A DNA stretch of 64,000 nt from DASUCS01 sp041166385 (GTDB lineage: Bacteria > Actinomycetota > Acidimicrobiia > Acidimicrobiales > JACDCH01), in the NCBI GenBank assembly GCA_041166385.1, contig JBEEFW010000119.1:37125-101124 (forward strand), written 5' to 3'. Made by a program: the position numbers and the translations under genes. Of the stretch, positions 33,025-40,472 are shown in pieces. The notes beneath the pieces are model-generated. The model saw only the letters and a list, made by a program, of their open reading frames with translations, was not told the DNA's origin and ran no database searches. Positions within the stretch are counted from its first letter, which is position 1, and each line of letters starts with the position of its first letter.

Positions 33025-36000
33025 GTGCAGACGTCTGCACGAACGTCCGCCGTCGCGCGTACGCCGACTCCATGGCTGATCGCCGGAGTCACCTGGCTCA
33101 CGTTGATGGTGCTCCTGCAGCAACGAGGTCTGCTGGCACACGACACGCGCTTCGACATCATGTTCGATCCGCGCGACTTCCTCAGCCGGATCTGGAATCT
33201 CTGGGATGGCCGCGTCGACATGGGTCGTGTGCAGAACCAGAGCGTCGGCTACCTCTTCCCGCTCGGCCCGTACTACTGGATCACCGACCTGCTCGGAATC
33301 CCGGTCTGGATCAGCGAGCGCCTCTGGATGGCGTTGCTGCTGAGCTCTGCGTTCTGGGGCACCGCCCGCCTGGCAGACGAGCTGTCGATCGGCACCCCGC
33401 TCACGCGCGTCGTCGCCGCGGCGAGCTACGCGCTCTCACCGTTCTTCATCGCGCGTGTCGGCAACACGTCGTTCTTCGTGATCGGTGCGGCCTTGCTGCC
33501 GTGGGTGCTCATCCCCTTGGCCGCCGGGACGAAGGCAGGCTCCCCGCGGCGGGCCGCGTTTCGATCCGGCCTTGCAATCGTCGCCATGGGCGCGATCAAC
33601 GCCGTCGTCACCCTGGCCGTCCTGATCGTGCCTGTGCTTTGGCTCGTGTCGCGCGAGCGCGGACCGCGAAGGACCGCGCTCATGCGATGGTGGATCGTCG
33701 CCGTCGCATTCGCGACGGCGTGGTGGTTCTTCCCGCTCGTGTTCCAAGGCCGGTACGGCATCGACTTCCTGCCGCTCACCGAGCGCGCCGGCCTCACGAC
33801 CGGTCCCACGGCGCCCTTCGAGGTGCTGCGAGGTACCGCGGACTGGCTGCTGCGACTCGTGTCGGACGTCCCCGCCCTGCCTTCCGGAGAAGCGTTCGTC
33901 ACCAGTCGACCGTTGATCGCGATCTCTGGTCTCGTGGCCGCACTCGGGCTCTTCGGGCTCGCCCGCCGCGACATGCCGGAGCGCTCCTTTCACATCGTGA
34001 CGTTCCTCTGCGGCTTCGCCGTGATCACTGCGGCATACGGGGGATCGTTCGGCAACCCCGTGTCCGACTCGGTGCGCGAGTTCCTCGACGGCCCGGGAGC
34101 TGCGCTGCGCAACGTGTACAAGTTCCAGCCTGTCGTGATGCTGCCGCTGGCGATGGGCGTTGCCCACGGCGCGGCCGTGTTGCTTGCAGGGGCGCAGCGG
34201 TTACGGCCCAGTCGCCACGATCTCGCGGGCGCCGCGTGTCTGGTGCTGATCGGAGCGCTGGTGTTGGGCAACGCGCAGCCGATGTTCGACAACGAGCTCC
34301 TGAACGCGAAGCCGTTCAAAGAGGTGCCGTCTTGGTGGGTCGAGTCGAGCCACTACCTCGACACGGTCAGTGGGCGCACGCTGCTGGTCCCTGGCCTGCC
34401 CAACGCGGATTTCAACTGGGGGTACACGGCCGAGGAGCCGTTGTTCTGGTTGACCGACCAGCCCTGGGCGACGCGGTCGTTGGTGCCGCTCGGTACCTAC
34501 AGCGCCATCCGCTACCTAGATGCCGTCGAGGACGTTGTCGCCAGTGGAGGTGACACAGCGCTCATCGACTTTCTGCAGCGCGGCGGAGTGTCGACCGTCC
34601 TCGTGCGCAATGACGACAATGGGACGCTGTACGGCGCACCCTCGCCGACGGCAGTGAGCGAATCGTTGGTCGCGAGCGGCCTCGCGCGCGCCGCCTCGTT
34701 CGGGCCCGTGGTGAAACACGAGCACGGACCAGCGGGTGAGGACCTACGGGCGATCGACATCTACGCCGTACCCCCTGGGTCCGGAGCTGACCACCGCGTT
34801 GCGTCGTACACCGCCGCTGATGCCGCCGTGGTGAGTGGCGACGAGGCGTCGCCGCTCGCGCTCGACGGATGGAACTTGGCCGATCGCGCCCTCTTGCTGG
34901 CGGAGGACATGTCGCCTTCCACGACACTGCCTGGTCAATGGATCGTCACCGATGGACATCGCCGGCGCGCGATCGGGTTCGGCGCGACACGCAACAACAA
35001 GGGCTACGTGCTGGCTGCGGACGAGCCGGTCCCCGGAGGAACGCAGCTGTATCCCGACGATCTCGCGCAGCACGAGACCGTCGCGGTTCGAAATGGCATC
35101 ACCGCCGTGACCGCTTCCACGTATGGCTCCGTGTTCGTCGCGCTCCCGGAGTGGGCGCCAGGGCGCGCAGTCGACGGCGACCCATCCACAGCGTGGGCGC
35201 CCGCCATCGAAGCTCCGCTCGCGCACCAGTTCCTTCGCGTCGACCTCGTTCGTCCCGTCTCCGCGCCCTCGATCGACGTTCGCCTGTTTCACCCCAGCGG
35301 TCAGCCGGGGGCTGTCGAGGTGCTTCGACTGACGACCGCGGCTGGCGTCACCGTGACGCCGGTCGATTCGGAGCGCGACGTGCAGACGCTGGCGATGCCG
35401 CAGGGCGAGACCTCGTGGGTCCGCATCGAGTTCGCGTTCGTCGATGGCGTCCCTCAGCGGGCGGGCATCTCGGAACTGTCGATCCCGGGCATCACCACGG
35501 ATGCGCGTCTCGAAACGCCCGCAGAGCTCCGCGACGAATTCGCTGACGCGTCACTCCCGATGCCTGACTACGTGTTCCGGCGCGACGTGACCAATCCGCT
35601 CTCGGGCGCCGAAACGAACCCGGAGCCATCGCTGCGTCGACGGTTCGTCGTGCCGCGCGCTGGGATGGTGCAAGCGGAAGCCAAGGTTCGGGCGGTGCCG
35701 AGCGCTGAGGCGCTCGCGCTGCTCGACTCGACCCCCACGTTCGGGGTGGAGACGTCGTCCACCTTCCGCTCGCTTCCGCAGCTCGCGCCGCGCAACCTGG
35801 TCGACGGAGACGACAACTCGATCTGGGTGTCCGGCCTTCGCGACGACGGCGTCACGATCGACGTCGAGCCCCTCGTGACCCTCCGGTGGAGCGAACCTCG
35901 TGCGATCGACAGCGTCATCGTGCGAGCTCCCGACCCGTATCCGCAACCGCGGGCGGTCCGCATCACGGTGGGCGGCGCCGTGCAGGTCGTCGCACTCTCG

Positions 36001-37065
36001 AGCACGGGAGAAGGTTCCTTCCCGCCGGTCGTCACGAACCAAGTCGCGGTGGACTTCGTGCTCCCACCGGCTCGGGTCTTTCCCCTCGACACCCCCGAAG
36101 TCACGACGATGCGGATCGGACTCTCGACGCTCGAGTTTCCCGCCGTTCGCGACCTGCAGCCGGGCCCGGTCGATCCTCGCGACCGCGTGACGCTGTCCTG
36201 CGACAAGGGCCCCTCCCTCGTGCTCGGCGGCGCGCGGCGCGCATTCGCGGTCGACGCGTCGCTGGAGGACGTCCTCCGCGCTCGGCCGGTCATTGCATCA
36301 CCATGCGACAACGCACCGTTGACGCTCACCGCTGGACCGAACGACCTCGACGCCATCGGCGGCTCGGCACCGTTCGTCATCTCGGACGTTCACCTCGCCG
36401 ACGTCGCGTCGCGCGCTGCGCCGTCGACGTCGCCTCCTCGCACGGCAACTGTGGTCGCGTGGTCGAACGAAGACCGTCGCGTTGCAGTCGGTGCGGGTGA
36501 CGCCACGTATCTGGCTGTCAACGAGAACGTGAGCCAGGGCTGGCAGGCGAGGATGAACGGTCATGTACTCGAATCGGTCGTGCTCGACGGATGGCGTCAG
36601 GGATACCTCGTGCCTCCCGGCGAGGCGGGCGTCGTCGAGCTGCGCTATGTGCCCACGGCGCCGTATCGACTCGGCTTGGTGCTCGGTCTGCTGCTCGTGG
36701 GCGCATTGATCGCAGGATGCTTCATGCGCGGACGGGTACAGGACCTGCCGCCCGCGTCGGCACGACAGGGGCTCCAAGGGTGGATGACGGTGCCCGTGCT
36801 CGCGCTCACGCTCGTGATCGGCGGTTTCCCGGCGGCGCTCGTTGCGTTCGTGGCTTGGCGGTTCTTCGACGCCGGTCGCCGCGACCCGTCGGTGCTCGTC
36901 GCGGCGGTGATGATCGCCGCGACGATCGGGGCGGCATTGCCGCTTCGGTTCGACGACACCGAGCTGTGGAAACCGTTCGGCTCCGCCGTGACGGCGCTCA
37001 CGGTCGCGGCGGTCGCCGCGCTCGCGGCCACCGCCCTGCCGCCCACCGCGCGGCGGCGGCGATGA
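33025..37065 (+). CDS. AftD-type alpha-(1->3)-arabinofuranosyltransferase
   Basis: A 1346-residue membrane enzyme of the AftD (DUF3367) family. About eleven helices lie in the first 450 residues. The first loop has the acidic FDIMFDPRDFLSR segment followed by GPYYWITDLLGIPVW. A large extracytoplasmic part contains discoidin-like carbohydrate-binding regions (around 690-800 and 905-1030). The family-typical piece VNENVSQGWQARMNGHVLES, then VLDGWRQGYLVPPGE, leads to three or four final helices. In mycobacteria AftD adds arabinose to arabinan in the cell wall. Here it implies an arabinan-like or related surface glycan, not necessarily the same one. GTG start at 33025. Confidence 0.85.
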   Translation: MQTSARTSAVARTPTPWLIAGVTWLTLMVLLQQRGLLAHDTRFDIMFDPRDFLSRIWNLWDGRVDMGRVQNQSVGYLFPLGPYYWITDLLGIPVWISERLWMALLLSSAFWGTARLADELSIGTPLTRVVAAASYALSPFFIARVGNTSFFVIGAALLPWVLIPLAAGTKAGSPRRAAFRSGLAIVAMGAINAVVTLAVLIVPVLWLVSRERGPRRTALMRWWIVAVAFATAWWFFPLVFQGRYGIDFLPLTERAGLTTGPTAPFEVLRGTADWLLRLVSDVPALPSGEAFVTSRPLIAISGLVAALGLFGLARRDMPERSFHIVTFLCGFAVITAAYGGSFGNPVSDSVREFLDGPGAALRNVYKFQPVVMLPLAMGVAHGAAVLLAGAQRLRPSRHDLAGAACLVLIGALVLGNAQPMFDNELLNAKPFKEVPSWWVESSHYLDTVSGRTLLVPGLPNADFNWGYTAEEPLFWLTDQPWATRSLVPLGTYSAIRYLDAVEDVVASGGDTALIDFLQRGGVSTVLVRNDDNGTLYGAPSPTAVSESLVASGLARAASFGPVVKHEHGPAGEDLRAIDIYAVPPGSGADHRVASYTAADAAVVSGDEASPLALDGWNLADRALLLAEDMSPSTTLPGQWIVTDGHRRRAIGFGATRNNKGYVLAADEPVPGGTQLYPDDLAQHETVAVRNGITAVTASTYGSVFVALPEWAPGRAVDGDPSTAWAPAIEAPLAHQFLRVDLVRPVSAPSIDVRLFHPSGQPGAVEVLRLTTAAGVTVTPVDSERDVQTLAMPQGETSWVRIEFAFVDGVPQRAGISELSIPGITTDARLETPAELRDEFADASLPMPDYVFRRDVTNPLSGAETNPEPSLRRRFVVPRAGMVQAEAKVRAVPSAEALALLDSTPTFGVETSSTFRSLPQLAPRNLVDGDDNSIWVSGLRDDGVTIDVEPLVTLRWSEPRAIDSVIVRAPDPYPQPRAVRITVGGAVQVVALSSTGEGSFPPVVTNQVAVDFVLPPARVFPLDTPEVTTMRIGLSTLEFPAVRDLQPGPVDPRDRVTLSCDKGPSLVLGGARRAFAVDASLEDVLRARPVIASPCDNAPLTLTAGPNDLDAIGGSAPFVISDVHLADVASRAAPSTSPPRTATVVAWSNEDRRVAVGAGDATYLAVNENVSQGWQARMNGHVLESVVLDGWRQGYLVPPGEAGVVELRYVPTAPYRLGLVLGLLLVGALIAGCFMRGRVQDLPPASARQGLQGWMTVPVLALTLVIGGFPAALVAFVAWRFFDAGRRDPSVLVAAVMIAATIGAALPLRFDDTELWKPFGSAVTALTVAAVAALAATALPPTARRRR

Positions 37066-37829
37066 CGCTCATCGGGAAGATGGCGGCGAGCGTCCCGGAC
37101 AGGGCATTGGCGCGCTTGATCGCAGTGGCGAACCGCCGGTTCGAGCCCGAGATGAGCGAAATCGTGCGAGCATGCGATCCCGACGGCACCGCGGTCGACG
37201 TCGGTGCATGGTTCGGGCCCTGGACGTACTGGCTGGCGAGACGTGTCGATCGCGTCGTCGCGTTCGAAGCGAACCCGGAGATGGCGTGCCGCCTGCGTTC
37301 GACCGTCGCCGCCAACGTCACCGTGCACGCTGTTGCAGTGTCCGACGCAGCGGGCACCGTCGAATTCTCGATCTCCGGCACGGGTCTCGGGTCGGAGGGT
37401 CGATCGTCCGTTCGGCCGTTGCCCGACGCGGCGCGCAGGGTGCACGTTCCGAGCGCGACGCTGGATTCGTTCGATCTCGATCGGGTCCGGCTGCTCAAAG
37501 TCGACGTCGAGGGCCACGAGTTCGAGGCCTTGAGTGGCGCTCGGCGGACGATCGAGCGTTGGCGACCGGTCGTCGTCGTCGAGCTCGAAGAACGGCATGC
37601 GTCGGTGGCGCGGACCGTCGCCCTCATGCGCTCGCTCGGCTACGCAGGACGCGTGAAGGTCGCGGGCTCGTGGCGATCACTCGGCGGGTTCGATCTCGTC
37701 GCCAGCCAGCGCACCTACCTCGCAGGCGGCGAGCCGCGGGGCTACCTCCGCACGTTGCTCGCGGGGGGCGCGGGATACGTGAACAACGTCGTGTTCGCCC
37801 ACCCAGAGAACACATGGACGCTGTGGTGA
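37062..37829 (+). CDS. FkbM-family methyltransferase
   Basis: A 255-residue SAM-dependent methyltransferase. Motif I is VDVGAWFGPWTYWLA and the acidic strand end is VVAFEANPEM. The family-typical LLKVDVEGHEFEALSGA is present. FkbM enzymes O-methylate sugars or polyketides, and in this locus methylation of the surface glycan is the likely role. Its ATG at 37062 overlaps the AftD stop (ATGA), so the two are translationally coupled. It is the last gene before tRNA-Ala. Confidence 0.88.
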   Translation: MTLIGKMAASVPDRALARLIAVANRRFEPEMSEIVRACDPDGTAVDVGAWFGPWTYWLARRVDRVVAFEANPEMACRLRSTVAANVTVHAVAVSDAAGTVEFSISGTGLGSEGRSSVRPLPDAARRVHVPSATLDSFDLDRVRLLKVDVEGHEFEALSGARRTIERWRPVVVVELEERHASVARTVALMRSLGYAGRVKVAGSWRSLGGFDLVASQRTYLAGGEPRGYLRTLLAGGAGYVNNVVFAHPENTWTLW

Positions 37830-37889
37830 TCCGACTGAGGATGTCAGCGAACCGGCCGATTCGGTCTCGCTACAGTGCCTGGGCGCCTC

Positions 37890-37966
37890 GGGGACGTAGC
37901 TCAGCTGGCTAGAGCACCTGCTTTGCAAGCAGGGGGTCGTGGGTTCGAGTCCCATCGTCTCCACCA
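37890..37966 (+). tRNA. tRNA-Ala (anticodon TGC), CCA encoded
   Basis: The cloverleaf is complete: acceptor GGGGACG against CGTCTCC (one G-T pair), anticodon stem CCTGC/GCAGG with loop TTTGCAA and TGC at 37924-37926, and T arm GGGTTCGAGTCCC. The discriminator is A37963, followed by encoded CCA 37964-37966. Bases 37917-37964 are repeated at 44074-44121, marking this as the attachment site of island 2. Confidence 0.97.
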
Positions 37967-39186
37967 CATCGAGCCTGGTCACGAGCTTGCGACTCGTCGG
38001 CCTGGTCGATCGAGTCGCGGGGCGTGCCCACCACGTGCCCACGAATATCGGTCGATGGCGCGTCATCATGGGCACCTTCGGGCATGGATGGCTCATCGCC
38101 GAAGCGCTCGAGATAGCGGACGATGTCGGCGTCCTGGCCGTCGATGACGTGTTGGTAGCGAAGCGCGGCCGCGGCTGACGCGTGGCCGATGCGTGCCATC
38201 AAGGCCTTGAGGCTTGTTCCGCTCGCCGCGGCGAGCGTGGCCGCGGTGTGCCTCAGATCGTGGAAGCGCAGGCCACTCACGCCGACTCCGGCGGTCGCCG
38301 GCTCCCACACGCGGCGACGGAAGTTGCTGCGCCGTAGCGGCCCGCCTTCAATGGCGGGGAAGACGAGGCCGTCGTCGCCAGCTTCGCCGTAGAGGGCGAT
38401 GTGCATGTCGAGTGTGCGGGCGACGAACGATGGGATGCCGACGGTGCGACGACCGGCAGCAGTTTTCGGTGGACCGAACGACAACGTGCCGTTCACCTCG
38501 CCGAGTTTGCGCGTAACCGTGAGCGTGTTTGCTTCGAGGTCGACATCGCGGCGACGCAGGCCTGCGAGCTCGCCCCACCGCAGTCCGCTGTAGGCAGCAG
38601 TGAAGACGAGCGCCTCCCATCGAGGGCCGACGGCGGCGGCGAGCGCTGCAACCTGTTCGGGCGTGGCGATCTGCATCTCGGCGTGCCGCTCGGTGCCCGC
38701 GCCCTTGAGCGAGCATGGCGATCGGGCGATGAGTCCGGCGTCAACGGCGCCGTCGAGCGCGCCGCTGAGCACGCGGTAGGCCTTGGCAACGGTGTTCGGG
38801 CTCAGATCGGTCTGGTGAAGGTCGGCGAGCCACGCCTGCACGTCGGCCGATGTGATTCGACCGACTGGCGTCGACCCGAAGCGCGGCACCACATGCCGGC
38901 GCAGTAGGTACCGGTAAAGGTTCTCAGTCGCTGGGGCGAGCTTGGGCGCCTTGGTCGCGAGCCAGCGGTTCGACCATTCGCGGAACGCCACGTCACCGAG
39001 GCGCGGGTCGTGCCAGTCGCCCCGGCCCATGTCGGTCTCCGCGGCGGAGAGCCAGCGTTGCGCGTCGCTCTTGGTGGCGAACGTGTCGGGCGCGCCGATG
39101 CGGTTGCCGGCCGCGTCCCAGTAGCGCGCCTGCCATCGTCCCGACGGAAGGCGACGCACCGATCCGAACCGGCGTCGTGCTGTCAC
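37909..39186 (-). CDS. int: Tyrosine-family site-specific integrase
   Basis: A 425-residue phage-type integrase that inserts and excises island 2 at tRNA-Ala. The N-terminal AP2-like arm-binding region (LPSGRWQARYWDAAGNRIG) is followed by the core-binding domain and a catalytic domain with Arg in YSGLRWGELAGL, HDLRHTAATLAA, the GH pair in MARIGHASAAA and the nucleophile Tyr in ALRYQHV. All catalytic residues are present. The last roughly 19 codons are read from the antisense strand of tRNA-Ala (ending DGTRTHDPLLAKQVL), a known artefact or feature of tRNA-integrating elements. The excisionase gene lies 88 bases upstream. Confidence 0.95.
   Translation of the reverse strand: MTARRRFGSVRRLPSGRWQARYWDAAGNRIGAPDTFATKSDAQRWLSAAETDMGRGDWHDPRLGDVAFREWSNRWLATKAPKLAPATENLYRYLLRRHVVPRFGSTPVGRITSADVQAWLADLHQTDLSPNTVAKAYRVLSGALDGAVDAGLIARSPCSLKGAGTERHAEMQIATPEQVAALAAAVGPRWEALVFTAAYSGLRWGELAGLRRRDVDLEANTLTVTRKLGEVNGTLSFGPPKTAAGRRTVGIPSFVARTLDMHIALYGEAGDDGLVFPAIEGGPLRRSNFRRRVWEPATAGVGVSGLRFHDLRHTAATLAAASGTSLKALMARIGHASAAAALRYQHVIDGQDADIVRYLERFGDEPSMPEGAHDDAPSTDIRGHVVGTPRDSIDQADESQARDQARCGGDDGTRTHDPLLAKQVL
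37917..37964 (+). repeat. attL of island 2 (tRNA-Ala 3' part)
   Basis: Left copy of the 48-bp repeat, identical to 44074-44121, spanning the anticodon stem to the base after the discriminator. It lies within the functional tRNA-Ala gene, and the integrase 3' end overlaps it on the other strand. Confidence 0.95.
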
Positions 39187-39274
39187 GCGTGGGCCTCCAG
39201 ATGCGTGGAGTCATCGAGGCCGAGTGAACGGCGAGGCCCAAGGGCACTCGAATCGTACGCGGGGCCTGTGACAC

Positions 39275-39472
39275 TCACCGGCCTGCTTCGATCCTTCGGC
39301 GGTTGTACTCGAGCCAGTCCACGATCTCGTCAGGGTCGAAGCGCAGCAGATGACCCCACTTGATGAACGGGATGCGCCGTTCGGCGACGAGGCGTCGGAC
39401 GTGGCGGACGTTGACGCCGAGGTGCCGGGCGAGCTCGTTGACGTCGAGCAGCTCGGGGAGAGCGGTGGGCAT
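39275..39472 (-). CDS. Excisionase-like MerR/HTH protein
   Basis: A 65-residue protein with a winged-helix excisionase/MerR-type HTH (LLDVNELARHLGVNVRHVRR, then RIPFIKWGHLLRFDPDEI and VDWLEYNRRR). Such proteins bind the attachment site and bias the integrase toward excision. The start at 39472 is favoured by an AGGAAG site about four bases upstream; an in-frame ATG exists at 39508. It is upstream of and co-directional with the integrase gene. Confidence 0.88.
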   Translation of the reverse strand: MPTALPELLDVNELARHLGVNVRHVRRLVAERRIPFIKWGHLLRFDPDEIVDWLEYNRRRIEAGR

Positions 39473-39565
39473 GGTGCTTCCTGTCTGTTGTTGGACCTTC
39501 ATGCCCATCCACGTACGGTCCCGCGCCGCAAAGCGCGACGCGAGCTTGTGCTGTGTCGAACAGCG

Positions 39566-40357
39566 CTACGGGCGCCACCCGAGGCGGCGCGCCTCGCGCT
39601 CGACGACCAACCCGAGCATCCGCGTCGTTGTCACGTGCGCGTCAAACGCCATAGACCGGAACGACGTCCACGTTTCGACGTCGACACGCACGAGGCGAGC
39701 GAAGCGCTGTGTTCCACGGCGGTCATCAGCAGGGACGCGCGGGAGTGTGTTGTCTCGCACAACATCGGCGACAAGCCCGCTGGCGAGATAGCCGACCGAT
39801 GTCCGGCGACGTACCGCCTCGCCCTTCAGCACCTCCCACGCGCGAACGTCGACCGCGAGGCGAGTCGGCCGGTTCTCTGCGCGCGGCTGGTTGGCGTAGA
39901 GACCGCCCTCGGCACGCCGCCGCTCACGGTGGACCCTTCGCTTCTCAGTTTCGATCGTGCGCTGCAGGCGCCGACGGACCTCAGCGGCCTTGAGTTCCGC
40001 GTCGCGCAGGATCGCGGCAGCCGCAGCGAGTTCGTCCGCCTCCTCGAGTTGGCGTCGAAGTGCGACAGCTTCGGCGCGCATCTGCTCGGCAGTCGTCAGC
40101 CCGTCGTACAACCGCGGCTGTGTGAGCTTCTCAGCCGCCAGTTCGAACAGCGTCAGCGCGCTGCCGACGCTTCCGCCGTTATCGCTTTCGATAACGGCAA
40201 GTCTGTGCGCGTCTTGCCGATTGGAAGTCGCGGGCGTTGCCCGAGCAGATGACGGCGGTGGGAAGCGTCCACGATCTCGAGGCCGACTTCGGGACAGCCT
40301 GGCGCGTGGAACGACGACGCTTGGACATGGTGACCTCCGAGGTCGAACGGTTGACAC
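39566..40357 (-). CDS. Predicted coiled-coil/ribbon-helix-helix-like DNA-binding protein
   Basis: A protein of up to 263 residues with three visible parts: a basic low-complexity N-terminus, a long charged helical region (about 85-150, AEQMRAEAVALRRQLEEADEL onward) likely to form a coiled coil, and two tandem RHH-like units (RLAVDVRAWEVLKGEAVRRR and RLVRVDVETWTSFRSMAF, each followed by a helix). The start is uncertain. A well-placed ribosome site GGAGGTCACC-ATG at about 40326 opens a different frame that ends soon after, so a frameshift near the 5' end is possible. It is likely involved in island replication or regulation; not assigned. Confidence 0.5.
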   Translation of the reverse strand: MSTVRPRRSPCPSVVVPRARLSRSRPRDRGRFPPPSSARATPATSNRQDAHRLAVIESDNGGSVGSALTLFELAAEKLTQPRLYDGLTTAEQMRAEAVALRRQLEEADELAAAAAILRDAELKAAEVRRRLQRTIETEKRRVHRERRRAEGGLYANQPRAENRPTRLAVDVRAWEVLKGEAVRRRTSVGYLASGLVADVVRDNTLPRVPADDRRGTQRFARLVRVDVETWTSFRSMAFDAHVTTTRMLGLVVEREARRLGWRP

Positions 40358-40472
40358 TCATCCACGTACGCCTGCGTCCCAGAAAGCGCGACGAATGAGG
40401 TGGATGCACCGGTGAAGTCTTGGACTCACCACCCGTCTCGTTCACTCGATCGCCACTCGATGGGTGGGTCCG

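Noticed and set aside
32739..34553. A 604-codon plus-strand open frame overlapping the GT4 and AftD genes
   Set aside because: It is Arg-rich without motifs and lies out of frame inside two well-supported genes.
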